Positions 41,211 to 49,301 of a DNA stretch of 55,953 nucleotides are shown piece by piece. The notes beneath the pieces were generated by a model that saw only the letters and a list, made by a program, of their open reading frames with translations, did not search any database and was not told where the DNA came from. Source of the DNA: DASVLX01 sp035552275 (GTDB lineage: Bacteria > Actinomycetota > Actinomycetes > Mycobacteriales > Pseudonocardiaceae); contig DASZLR010000181.1 in NCBI GenBank assembly GCA_035552275.1, forward strand, positions 1 through 55,953, read 5' to 3'. Within the stretch, counting starts at the first letter, position 1. The number at the start of each line of letters is the position of its first letter. A program made the position numbers and the translations under genes.

Positions 41211-42392
41211 TTATTGCGCGGTGGGGGCCGGTTCGGCGAGGTTGGCGAACGGCATGCCGGCCGACACGTCCAGGCCGGTCGACCCGTTCGACTGGGCGGG
41301 ATGCTGCCAGAGACCCCTGCGCCGCAGGATCGGCAGAACTCCCTCGCCAAACCAGTACGCCTCCTCCAGATGCGGATGCCCGGACAGCACGAACTCGTCA
41401 ATCCCGAGCGCGTGATACTCCTCGATCCGCTCCGCGACCTCGGCGTGGCTGCCGACCAGCGCGGTACCCGCCCCGCCGCGCACCAGGCCGACGCCGGCCC
41501 ACAGGTTCGGGTAAATCTCCAGGTTGTCGGTCCGGCCGCCGTGCAGCGCGAGCATGCGCTGCTGGCCTTCGGACGCGCTCTTTGACAGTCCACTCTGGAC
41601 AGATTTGATGGTTGTCGGATCGAGGGCGGCGAGCAGTTTCTTGGCCTGTGCCCACGCTTCGGTCGAGGTGTCGCGACTGATCACGTGCAGCCGAATCCCG
41701 AAGCGCAGCGACCGACCCACGGCGGCCGCCTCGCGGCGCACGGCGGCAATCTTCTCGGCCACCTGGGCCGGCGGCTCGCCCCAGGTGAGGTAGACGTCGA
41801 CGTGCTGGGCGGCGACCGTGCGCGCCGGGGCCGATGAGCCGCCGAAGTACACCTCCGGCACCGGCGAGGGCAGCTGCGCCAGCCGGGCCGCTTCGACCTG
41901 GAAGTGCCGGCCGTAGAAGTCGACCCGCTCGCCGGACCACAGCCGACGCACCACGGTCAGGAACTCGTCGGTGCGCTGGTATCGCTCGTCTTTGCCGAGG
42001 AAGTCGCCGTAGGCGCGCTGTTCGGCGTCCTCCCCGCCGGTCACCACGTTGAGCAGCAGCCGGCCTTCGGAGTGTCGCTGGAAGGTGGCCGCCATCTGCG
42101 CGCCCAGGGTGGGCGTCACCAGGCCGGGCCGGAACGCCACCAGGAACTTCAGCCGCTCGGTCGACGCGACCAGCATCGCCGTGGTCAGCCAGGCGTCCTC
42201 GCACCAGGCGCCGGTCGGGGTGAGCGCGCCGAGGAAGCCGAGTTGTTCGGCGCTGCGGGCGATCTGGCCCAGGTAGGCCAGCGACGCCGGACGGTCGCCG
42301 CCGGCGGTGGTGATCTCGGTGCCGTGGCCGCCGCCGACCAGATAGCGGCTGTCGCCATAGGTCGGCAGGAACCAGTGGAAGTTCAGTCCCAT
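41211..42392 (-). CDS. ssuD: FMNH2-dependent alkanesulfonate monooxygenase
   Basis: This 393-aa bacterial-luciferase-fold enzyme of the SsuD group releases sulfite and an aldehyde from alkanesulfonates. It has the family start GLNFHWFLPTYGDSRY, the GRLLLNVVTGG strand (near 116), and the C-terminal hydrophobic barrel. The ATG at 42392 has AAAGG upstream. The frame stays open further upstream but overlaps the next gene. It lies after the SfnG-type gene (125-base gap), so both may be used in sulfur starvation. No SsuE flavin reductase is in the window. Confidence 0.92.
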   Translation of the reverse strand: MGLNFHWFLPTYGDSRYLVGGGHGTEITTAGGDRPASLAYLGQIARSAEQLGFLGALTPTGAWCEDAWLTTAMLVASTERLKFLVAFRPGLVTPTLGAQMAATFQRHSEGRLLLNVVTGGEDAEQRAYGDFLGKDERYQRTDEFLTVVRRLWSGERVDFYGRHFQVEAARLAQLPSPVPEVYFGGSSAPARTVAAQHVDVYLTWGEPPAQVAEKIAAVRREAAAVGRSLRFGIRLHVISRDTSTEAWAQAKKLLAALDPTTIKSVQSGLSKSASEGQQRMLALHGGRTDNLEIYPNLWAGVGLVRGGAGTALVGSHAEVAERIEEYHALGIDEFVLSGHPHLEEAYWFGEGVLPILRRRGLWQHPAQSNGSTGLDVSAGMPFANLAEPAPTAQ

Positions 42393-42517
42393 GGGCACCT
42401 TTCTTCGAATCGGTCCGCGAGCGGTCCGCGTTTCACAGCAGGCCGTGGTGCGGCGGTGGTGCGCCGTTGAGCGCGCGCCGGCCGATGTGCTCTCCTGACA
42501 TTTGAGCGGTATTTGTC

Positions 42518-43672
42518 TTATGCGCCAACGGGTTCCGGGGTGGCGGCGCTGGCGTGCAGGTTCGCTTCGAGTTCGCGGACGATGGGCAGCACGTGCCGGC
42601 CGAAGTACTGGACTTCCTCGTGGTAATGCAGGAATCCGAGCAGCAGCAGGTTCACGCCGCGCCTCTTGTAGGCCACGATTCGCTCGGCGATCTGCTCCGG
42701 TGTGCCGATCAGCTGGCTGCGGAATCCGTCGTTGTACTGCACGAGATCCTCGAATTTCGAGTCCGCCCACATGCCCTTCTGGTCCGATGTGGAGCTTCCG
42801 GCTTGCCGCACCGCGTCCCGGAAGCCGTGCACCGCATCGATATCCGCCTTGGCCACGATCTCGCGTAGCGTGTCGCGCGCCTCGGACTCGGTGTCGCGGG
42901 CGATGAGGAAGCCGTTCAGGCCGAACCGGACCGTCCGGTCGTGCGCCTCGGCAGCGGAGTTGACCTCGTTGATCTGCTCGGTGACGCCGTCGAAGTCCTT
43001 GCCGTTGCTGAAGTACCAGTCCGACACTCGGCCGGCCATCGCTCGCGCGGCCGTCGAGTTGCCGCCCTGGAAGATCTCCGGATGGGTGCGGCCGGGCACC
43101 TGGAGTGGCTTGGGCTTGAGGTCGTAGCCACGCAGTCGGTAGAAGTCGCCGGCGAACTCGGCGTCGTCCTCGGTCCAACTGGCGCGCAGCACCCGGATGA
43201 ACTCCTCGGACCGGCGGTACCGCTCGTCGTGTTCCAGCCACGGTTCGCCCAGCGCGGTGAACTCGCCCTTGAACCAGCCACTGACCACGTTCACCGCCGC
43301 CCTGCCGCCAGAGATGTGGTCGGCGGTGGCGACCAGCTTGGCCAGCACCGCCGGGTGCCAGAGTCCAGGATGGACGGCGGCGATCACTTTGAGGCGCTGG
43401 GTCGCCAGCAGCAGCGCGAGACTGAAACTGGTCGACTCGTGCTGGTACGCGGCGCTGTAGCTGGCCAGGTACCGGACCTGACTGAGTGCGTAGTCGAAAC
43501 CGTTGTTCTCGGCCAGCACCGCCAGTTCGCGGTTGTAGTCGTAGCCCCAGTCGGTGCGCTGCTCGATTGTGCTGGTGACCAGACCGCCACTGACGTTGGG
43601 CACCCAGTAGGCGAACTTCAGCGGCTCGTGATTGATCGGCGCGTGATTGATATCTGTCGGCACGTTCTCCAC
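42518..43672 (-). CDS. sfnG: FMNH2-dependent dimethylsulfone monooxygenase
   Basis: This 384-aa luciferase-fold enzyme of the SfnG group oxidises dimethylsulfone to methanesulfinate. It shows the family start Phe-Ala-Tyr-Trp-Val-Pro-Asn-Val-Ser-Gly-Gly-Leu-Val, an early Gln-Arg-Thr-Asp-Trp-Gly-Tyr-Asp-Tyr-Asn segment, and VVSGWFKGEF (about 140-149). GTG at 43672 is the likely start. With SsuD it would form a DMSO2-to-sulfite route if the intermediate methanesulfonate is made. Confidence 0.9.
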   Translation of the reverse strand: MENVPTDINHAPINHEPLKFAYWVPNVSGGLVTSTIEQRTDWGYDYNRELAVLAENNGFDYALSQVRYLASYSAAYQHESTSFSLALLLATQRLKVIAAVHPGLWHPAVLAKLVATADHISGGRAAVNVVSGWFKGEFTALGEPWLEHDERYRRSEEFIRVLRASWTEDDAEFAGDFYRLRGYDLKPKPLQVPGRTHPEIFQGGNSTAARAMAGRVSDWYFSNGKDFDGVTEQINEVNSAAEAHDRTVRFGLNGFLIARDTESEARDTLREIVAKADIDAVHGFRDAVRQAGSSTSDQKGMWADSKFEDLVQYNDGFRSQLIGTPEQIAERIVAYKRRGVNLLLLGFLHYHEEVQYFGRHVLPIVRELEANLHASAATPEPVGA

Positions 43673-43757
43673 CGAACACCGGGCGTCGCCGGGGCGTCAA
43701 CGGTGTCCACTGGCAGGGAAAACGTCGATAACCGAGATGGTCTGGACGGGGAGACGC

Positions 43758-45374
43758 TCAGGGGTGGGCAAGGGCGTCGGTCGGCGTGACGGTCTCGGCG
43801 ACATCGGCGCCGATGCCGGTCGGCGGTGGGACGCTCAGCGAGAGGGCTGCCGGCGGTTGGCCGTGTTCCACCCAGTTCGTCATCGGGGTGAGGAAATCCG
43901 CGTCGGCGGCGGCCGGCGTGCCGGACGTCGGCGGTAGGCCGCCGAGGCAGTGATAGCCGCCGGGCACCAGGTACAGCCGGGAGAACGCCTGACTGGCCGC
44001 GAACCCGCCGGCGGTCCGTTCGACCGCGGCATAGTAGTCCACAGTGGACCATGGCGGGATGACCTGGTCGGCCAGGCCGTGATACAGCAGCAGCTTGCCG
44101 CCGTGCGCGCGGAACGCGCTGAGGTCCGGATCGTCGGCGTCGTACAGGGTGGGGCCGACGGCGGTCGGCGCGGTGAGTGTCTGCTGATTCAGCGGAATGT
44201 CGACAATCCTGCTGGTGGCGGGCGGGTTCGGCCAGAAGGCCAGGTACCTGTAGTAGTTCGTCGCGAACAGGCTGGCAGAGGTGTCGGCGGGAGCCTTCGG
44301 GTCGGCGGCCACCTGCGCCAGCCAGAACTTCCACGCCAGTTCGGAACCGTACGGTTCGCCGCCGATCCGCTGCCCGCCAACGGAAACGCTGGGGTACAAC
44401 GACTGTCCATCGACGCCGACCGGGCCGCGGTACAGCGCCCGCGCAGTGTCCACCTGGGCCGGGGTGAGACAGCTCGGGGTGTCGGTTCCGGTCGGGCATC
44501 GGAGTGCCGCCGGATCGAACGAGCAACCAGCAGGATTGTCAACAATCCTGTTGGGGTCGGTTCCGGAACCGCAGGCGCGGATGACCGCGTCGTGCAGCGC
44601 GGGCAGCTTCTCGGCGGTGAGCACCTGGTGGCCGGCCGGGTCGGAATTGGTGCGCGCCAGCCACGCCTGATAGAGCATCAGCGCCGAGAAGTCGCCGGCC
44701 GGCGAGCCGGCGATGATGCCGTTGAAGTCGTCCGGATACCGCTGGGCCAGCATCAGGGCCTCACGGCCGCCGTCCGAGCAGCCGTCGAAGTAGGAGTAGG
44801 CCGGCGCACGACCGTAATAGCGGGCGATCACCGCCTTGGCGATCTGGGCCAGGCTGTGCTCCGACGTCCGGCCGAAGACCTGGCGCAGCGCGAGATCGTC
44901 CTTGCCCCACAACGCGTCCAGGCCGTTGCTGGTGAGGTGTCCCGCATCGTCGGCCGCGAGGACTACCTGTCCATTGTCAACAATCCGGCAGCCGCTGGCC
45001 GTCTCCGGAACGTCGGTGAGGTTCGCGGCGCCGCAGAATCCGCCGCAGCCTTCCTGCACGTAGTCACCCCGCCAGCCGGTGACCGGCAGTTTGATGCCGA
45101 AGTAGGTCTGTGGCGAGATGTAGCCCCAGACTGAGCAGTAGGTGTGCGGGCTGCCGGCCACGGTCTCGGTGGTCGGCGCCGCCGAAACGATCACGCTCGG
45201 CGCGTCCGGCACCTGGGAGAAATCCGCGCCGGCCAGGGCCGAGCAGTCGACGGCCGGCCTGATCCCGCCGCCGGCCGCCGAACCACCTACCGCCGATGCG
45301 ACGGCGGCCGCGTTGATCAGTGCGGCGACCAGCAACGCCACCACGACAACCATCAGTGCGTGCCGCCGGGCCAC
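43758..45374 (-). CDS. Tannase / feruloyl-esterase family secreted hydrolase
   Basis: This 538-aa exported alpha/beta hydrolase has an N-terminal membrane segment (about 7-30). The nucleophile loop reads YSYFDGCSDGGREALMLA (Gly-Cys-Ser-Asp-Gly-Gly), with Cys beside the catalytic Ser as in tannases, and late Asp and His in YHGLADQVIPP and GGYHCLGG. It would cleave aromatic esters outside the cell. The GTG at 45374 follows GGGGTTGGAT. The gene carries three copies of the dispersed palindrome, encoding Ile-Val-Asp-Asn at 131-134 and 277-280 and Ile-Val-Asp-Ile at 390-393. Confidence 0.88.
   Translation of the reverse strand: MARRHALMVVVVALLVAALINAAAVASAVGGSAAGGGIRPAVDCSALAGADFSQVPDAPSVIVSAAPTTETVAGSPHTYCSVWGYISPQTYFGIKLPVTGWRGDYVQEGCGGFCGAANLTDVPETASGCRIVDNGQVVLAADDAGHLTSNGLDALWGKDDLALRQVFGRTSEHSLAQIAKAVIARYYGRAPAYSYFDGCSDGGREALMLAQRYPDDFNGIIAGSPAGDFSALMLYQAWLARTNSDPAGHQVLTAEKLPALHDAVIRACGSGTDPNRIVDNPAGCSFDPAALRCPTGTDTPSCLTPAQVDTARALYRGPVGVDGQSLYPSVSVGGQRIGGEPYGSELAWKFWLAQVAADPKAPADTSASLFATNYYRYLAFWPNPPATSRIVDIPLNQQTLTAPTAVGPTLYDADDPDLSAFRAHGGKLLLYHGLADQVIPPWSTVDYYAAVERTAGGFAASQAFSRLYLVPGGYHCLGGLPPTSGTPAAADADFLTPMTNWVEHGQPPAALSLSVPPPTGIGADVAETVTPTDALAHP
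44196..44207. repeat. AATGTCGACAAT, variant of the dispersed palindrome
   Basis: This matches 11 of 12 positions. In frame in the tannase-family gene, encoding Ile390-Val-Asp-Ile393. Confidence 0.65.
44531..44550. repeat. CAGGATTGTCAACAATCCTG, long near-palindromic copy
   Basis: It has nine-base arms around a CA centre; the core at 44535-44546 differs from the palindrome by one base. In frame in the tannase-family gene (Ile277-Asn280). Confidence 0.75.
44973..44984. repeat. ATTGTCAACAAT, variant of the dispersed palindrome
   Basis: This matches 11 of 12 positions. In frame in the tannase-family gene (Ile131-Asn134). Confidence 0.7.
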
Positions 45375-45448
45375 ATCCAACCCCGCAACCCCCTCGCGCC
45401 GCAGCGATCCCAGCCGATCATGACAGGATCAAACGTAACGTGGGTTGG

Positions 45449-45733
45449 TCAGGAGCGCACCAAGCGGGCGATGGCTTCGTTGGCCTCGCGGAGCTTCTCG
45501 TCGGCGACCTCGCCGCCCTCGTTGAGCGCCTCGGCCACACAATGCCCGAGATGCCGCTCCAACAGTGCCAGCGACACCGCCTGCAATGCCTTGGTAGCCG
45601 CGGAGATCTGGGTCAGGATGTCAATGCAGTACTCGTCGTTCTCCACCATCCGCTGCAGGCCGCGCACCTGGCCCTCGATGCGCCGCAGCCGCCGCAGATA
45701 CGCGGCCTTATCCTCGGTGTAGCCCGTTGTCAT
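45449..45733 (-). CDS. csoR: CsoR-family copper-sensing repressor
   Basis: This 94-aa four-helix repressor has the Cys-His-Cys copper ligands of CsoR: Cys in EYCIDIL and His plus Cys in ERHLGHC. It binds Cu(I) and then leaves its operator. ATG at 45733 follows GGGAGG. The operator at 45777-45791 lies 44 bases upstream and overlaps the end of the ferredoxin gene. No copper ATPase is in the window, so the regulated target besides itself is unclear. Confidence 0.9.
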   Translation of the reverse strand: MTTGYTEDKAAYLRRLRRIEGQVRGLQRMVENDEYCIDILTQISAATKALQAVSLALLERHLGHCVAEALNEGGEVADEKLREANEAIARLVRS

Positions 45734-45771
45734 GACACCCTCCCGCCCGACACTTGCCGCGAGCCTGCCCA

Positions 45772-46041
45772 TCATATACCCCGAGGGGGTACGTTGCTGA
45801 GTCGTTCCAGGCGGAGAGCGAGCGTTGGACAGGCGGCGACCGCATTACGCGCCTCGTCCAACAGGGTGTTCGGCACGGCCTCGGCCGGCAGCAGCGGATA
45901 ACCCCATTCGTCCAGGTCGATGCCCTCGGGCAGCAGCTCAGCGCACAGGCCGTGCGCCCGGCACATGATCGGATCGACCCGCAGCCGGTAGCGCCGGCCA
46001 TGCCGACGCGGCCCGTCTTCTCGGGGAAACTGGTTGGTCAT
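45772..46041 (-). CDS. 3Fe-4S/4Fe-4S-type small ferredoxin
   Basis: This 89-aa ferredoxin has the CxxHxxC motif CRAHGLC (about 27-33) and a late Ala-Cys-Pro (about 70-72). This arrangement matches actinobacterial 3Fe-4S ferredoxins, often linked to P450s. Here it is embedded in a flavin/cytochrome operon: its ATG overlaps the stop of the NuoF-like gene (ATGA). It is the likely electron carrier between the NuoF-like protein and a partner. The C-terminal codons double as a CsoR operator. Confidence 0.87.
   Translation of the reverse strand: MTNQFPREDGPRRHGRRYRLRVDPIMCRAHGLCAELLPEGIDLDEWGYPLLPAEAVPNTLLDEARNAVAACPTLALRLERLSNVPPRGI
45777..45791. promoter_or_regulatory. Candidate CsoR operator overlapping the ferredoxin 3' end
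   Basis: TACCCC and GGGGTA arms flank a 3-base spacer; this is the usual CsoR operator shape. It encodes the last residues (VPPRGI) of the ferredoxin gene on the minus strand and ends just before its stop. Confidence 0.7.
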
Positions 46042-47387
46042 CGCCAACCCTCCGAAGATCCTGAAGATCCAGGCGGCGCTGGCGAAACCGCGGCGGGCAC
46101 GATGAGCCTCGGCGGAGCGGCGGCGTGCGGGCAGGGCCGGCCGGCGGCGTGTGCTTCCACGTCGTGCCCGAACACCCGCAGCGCGCTGGCCGCCAACCGC
46201 ACCGCGCCGTCGGGATGCGCGCACGCGCCCCGCCCGGTGATGACGTCCAGCCGGCGACGCAGCCGCTGCGACGCCTCCCGGGCGATTCGACCGCGCCCGA
46301 CCGCCAGGTCGGCGAAGTCCGCGTCGATCGCCGGCAGCCCGAACATGCACGGCCCGCACTGCCGGGCCGACTCGTCCGCCAGATAACGCACCACCCGGGC
46401 GGTTTCCACTAGTCCACAGGCGCGGGCCGGCAACGCGCACACCACGGCGACACCGAGCGCCGCGCCGGCGGTGCGGAGTTCCTTCGGCGCGAGCGGCCAG
46501 CCGGCGGCCTGCGGCATCGGCACCCACGTCCCGGCGTAGCCGCCGAGCAGCACCGCCTGCACCGGCCCGGTCACCCCGCCGGCCGCGCGCAGCGCGTCGG
46601 CGAGCGTCGTGCCCAGCGGCAGCTCGTGCACGCCCGGCCGAGCGACCGCACCCGTCAGGGTGAACAACGCCGTGCCGGGGGCGGACGCGGTGCCCTGCTG
46701 CCGGAACCAGTCGGCTCCGTAGCGGGCGATCAGCGCCAGATGCGCCAGCGTCTCCACGTTGTCGACCAGCGTCGGCCGGCCATGGACACCTCGCTCGAAC
46801 ACGGCGGGCGGCCTGGTCGTCGGCCGGGCGTCACCGGTGTTGATGAAGTTGACCAGCGCGGACTCCTCGCTGGACACATACCGCTCGGGCACCTCGATCA
46901 CCCGAACCGGCACCGGGTCGTCGGTGCGCTCGGCCACCGCGGCGGCGGCCGTCGCGGCCAGCGGGTCGTCCCGGCTGACGCACAGGAACGCCTCGTCGGC
47001 GGCCACCGCGTGCGCGGCCAACGACAGTCCGTCGAGCACCAGATGCGGCGCCACGGTCAGCAGCGCGTGGTCCTTCTCGCTGATCCGCTCGCCCTCGCAA
47101 CCGTTGCCGATCACCACGGCCCGCTTCCGGGCGCCCGCCACCGCGCGCAGTTTGCGGCCGGTCGGGAACCACGCCCCGCCGTGGCCGGTCAGCCCGGCGT
47201 CCTCGACCAGCCGGATCAGCCGCTCCCGGCCGCCATGGCCGCGGAACGCCGCCAGCGGCGGCGGCCCGAACCGGCCGACGTGCGCGCCGATGCCGGCGGC
47301 CCGACCGGTTTCCAGCCAGGTCGACAGCAACCGCTGGCTGCCGGTCGGCGCCGGTCGCAACTGGCCGGTGTTGGTGTGCGCCGTCAT
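46038..47387 (-). CDS. NuoF-like NADH-binding flavoprotein (SLBB, 4Fe-4S)
   Basis: This 449-aa protein of the NADH-quinone oxidoreductase subunit F family has the FMN/NADH loop Gly-His-Gly-Gly-Ala-Trp-Phe-Pro-Thr-Gly-Arg-Lys (about 68-79), NGCEGERISEKD and an SLBB domain. A C-terminal 4Fe-4S domain has Cys344-Gly-Pro-Cys347 and a later Cys. The N-terminus lacks the full Nuo context and no other Nuo gene is nearby. It should oxidise NAD(P)H and feed the adjacent ferredoxin. It overlaps its neighbours on both sides (ATGA). Confidence 0.87.
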   Translation of the reverse strand: MTAHTNTGQLRPAPTGSQRLLSTWLETGRAAGIGAHVGRFGPPPLAAFRGHGGRERLIRLVEDAGLTGHGGAWFPTGRKLRAVAGARKRAVVIGNGCEGERISEKDHALLTVAPHLVLDGLSLAAHAVAADEAFLCVSRDDPLAATAAAAVAERTDDPVPVRVIEVPERYVSSEESALVNFINTGDARPTTRPPAVFERGVHGRPTLVDNVETLAHLALIARYGADWFRQQGTASAPGTALFTLTGAVARPGVHELPLGTTLADALRAAGGVTGPVQAVLLGGYAGTWVPMPQAAGWPLAPKELRTAGAALGVAVVCALPARACGLVETARVVRYLADESARQCGPCMFGLPAIDADFADLAVGRGRIAREASQRLRRRLDVITGRGACAHPDGAVRLAASALRVFGHDVEAHAAGRPCPHAAAPPRLIVPAAVSPAPPGSSGSSEGWR

Positions 47388-47950
47388 CGGGGCGCCACCG
47401 GTTCGCCGCGCCGGGCCAGCGTGTCGGCGTGCGTGGTCCGCAGCCGCCAGCCGACGGCGACCAGCACTGCCAGCACGCAGGCCACGTTCAGTCCGAGCAC
47501 CCAGCCCAGCCGGGCGTCGTAGAGCGCGCTGCCCAGGCCGTGCGCGACCGCGACCGGCCAGCACAGGTAGGCGGCCCAGTGGATCATCCGCCACGCCCGG
47601 TGCGACATTCGCGACCGCAGCAGGCTGGTGATCACGATCGCGATTATCAGGTCGCCGCCGATCGCGCCCAGGGTGATCCACAGCGGTCGGTACGACGCGG
47701 TGAACGGGATGATCGAGGACAGCCAGCCGATCCCGGCGTACGGGTCGATGATCGAGGTGGCGATGTGCACCACCAGGAACGCCAGCGACAGCAGCGACAC
47801 GTTGCGGTGCACGTCGGCCACCGCGAACCTCGGCCACCGGCCGGTCGCCAGCCGGCCGGAGTTGAGCGCGCCCAGCACCATCACCGCGGTGAACAGCACC
47901 AGCGCGACCAGGCCGGTCGCTCTGCTGAGGTACCACAGCGACTGGCCCAT
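47384..47950 (-). CDS. Ferric-reductase-like cytochrome b membrane protein
   Basis: This 188-aa membrane protein has about five hydrophobic helices. His residues placed as haem ligands are seen in VHRNVSLLSLAFLVVHIATS and in the later MIHWAAYLCWPVAVAHG segment. This is the ferric-reductase-like/YedZ type of transmembrane haem domain. It could move electrons across the membrane, from the NuoF-like/ferredoxin pair to an outside acceptor. Starts and stops overlap its neighbours. Confidence 0.85.
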   Translation of the reverse strand: MGQSLWYLSRATGLVALVLFTAVMVLGALNSGRLATGRWPRFAVADVHRNVSLLSLAFLVVHIATSIIDPYAGIGWLSSIIPFTASYRPLWITLGAIGGDLIIAIVITSLLRSRMSHRAWRMIHWAAYLCWPVAVAHGLGSALYDARLGWVLGLNVACVLAVLVAVGWRLRTTHADTLARRGEPVAPR

Positions 47951-48873
47951 CAGGCCACCTCGGCCAGCTCGGCCGGCCAGTCGGCCACCGCCCGCACCTC
48001 GCCGGACACGCCGACCAGCCGGGCCGGCAGTCCTTGCTCGACCAACCATTCCGGCGCCGCCGCGCCCAGCACGATCGCCGCCGTGCTCGCGGTGTTGGCG
48101 TCCACGCAGTCGACCGCGGCGACGCTGACCGTCCGCCACACCGGGTCCGGGATGTCGCCGGTGCGCGGGTCCACGATGTGGTGCACCTGCCGGCCGCCGC
48201 GCCGCCACCGGCGGCAGGCGATGGTGGACGTGGCCAGGCCACCGGCGATGATCGCCACCGAGACGTCCGGTCGCTCCATCGCCCTGCGGTGGTCGTCGCC
48301 GACACCGATCCGCCAGCCGCCCGGCGGCACCACGCCCGCCACGCTCACATCGCCGCCGAGGCTGACCAGCGCGCCGCAGCCGAGCTCGCGGGCGAGCCGG
48401 GCGGCGGCGCGGTCCGCACCGAACGCCTTCGCCGTCGCGCCCAGGTCGAGCAGCACATCGCGGGGCAACAGCACCTGACGCGACTCGTGGTCGAACGACA
48501 CCCGCCACCAGCCGGGCGCCGGTGTGGTCCGACCCACCGGACCGCTGTCGGTGATGTGGGCGAAGTCACGGTCGTAGCCGAGCTCGCGGACGGCGCGGCC
48601 GACGGTCGGATCGACCAGGCCGTCGGTCAGTCGGGCGGCGCGCAGCGCGGCGGCGAGCGCGTCGGCGAGCAGCGGGCTCACCGTAACCGCCGTCCCGGCG
48701 CGCTCGTGCAGCCGGCTGATCTCCGAGTCGGGCCGGAATCGGCTGCAGGCCAGATCGAGTTCGGCGAGCTCGGCGCGCAGCAGCCGCTCGCCCTCGGCCA
48801 GCCGGCCCGGCTCGGTCACCACGAGGGTCGCGGTGCTGCCCAGCGCCGCGATCGTGGTGCCGGCGGTGTCCAT
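47950..48873 (-). CDS. apbE: ApbE-family FAD:protein FMN transferase
   Basis: This 307-aa enzyme attaches FMN covalently to Thr in a Ser/Thr-Gly-Ala-Thr motif of partner proteins. It has the family cores LDLGATAKAFG (about 141-151), SLGGDVSVAG (about 170-179), HHIVDPRTG (about 222-230) and VDCVDANTASTAAIVLG. It lacks a clear export signal. The gene sits in the cytochrome/NuoF operon. No standard FMN-binding-domain acceptor is encoded in the window, which is odd. Confidence 0.9.
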   Translation of the reverse strand: MDTAGTTIAALGSTATLVVTEPGRLAEGERLLRAELAELDLACSRFRPDSEISRLHERAGTAVTVSPLLADALAAALRAARLTDGLVDPTVGRAVRELGYDRDFAHITDSGPVGRTTPAPGWWRVSFDHESRQVLLPRDVLLDLGATAKAFGADRAAARLARELGCGALVSLGGDVSVAGVVPPGGWRIGVGDDHRRAMERPDVSVAIIAGGLATSTIACRRWRRGGRQVHHIVDPRTGDIPDPVWRTVSVAAVDCVDANTASTAAIVLGAAAPEWLVEQGLPARLVGVSGEVRAVADWPAELAEVA

Positions 48874-49244
48874 CACGATCCTCCGGTGCTGGCCTGGTTG
48901 CCGCCGGAATATCCGTAAGACGGGTCCACAGTGGTCGGTACGGTGGTCGGCGCGGTGGTGGCGGTCAGGCCGCCGGTGTCGGACGTCGTCGGGTCCGAGG
49001 TCGTCGGGTCCGAGGTGGTGGGAGTAGTCGTGCTCGGGACGGACTGACGTGATGGGGCGGAGTTTCCGGTGGCGGGCGCGGTCTTGGCCGGGGTGACGGC
49101 CGCCGACGCTGTGGCGTTGGCCAGCACCACGCTCAACACGGCCGCGATCGCCGTGGCACCGGCCGCCGACCAGGCGGTCACCGTCCGCACCCGACGCCTG
49201 GCGAACTCCCGGACGACGATGCGGCCGCGCTTCGAGCTGTCCAT
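48873..49244 (-). CDS. Small membrane-anchored Thr/Ser/Pro-rich protein
   Basis: This 123-aa protein has a short basic N-terminus, one hydrophobic segment (about 24-48) and a low-complexity Thr/Ser/Pro/Gly tail with repeated Thr-Ser-Asp-Pro units. In related operons an FMN-binding domain protein sits at this place; here it is absent. The segment WSAAGATAIA near residue 25-34 is loosely similar to an ApbE target but lacks the Ser/Thr before Gly. Its stop overlaps the ApbE start. It is divergent from the response regulator gene. Confidence 0.6.
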   Translation of the reverse strand: MDSSKRGRIVVREFARRRVRTVTAWSAAGATAIAAVLSVVLANATASAAVTPAKTAPATGNSAPSRQSVPSTTTPTTSDPTTSDPTTSDTGGLTATTAPTTVPTTVDPSYGYSGGNQASTGGS

Positions 49245-49301
49245 AGTGCCTCAGTCTGCGCGGCGATCCTTGGAGGCGTCTGAGAGCGCGGCAGGAGAAG
49301 C

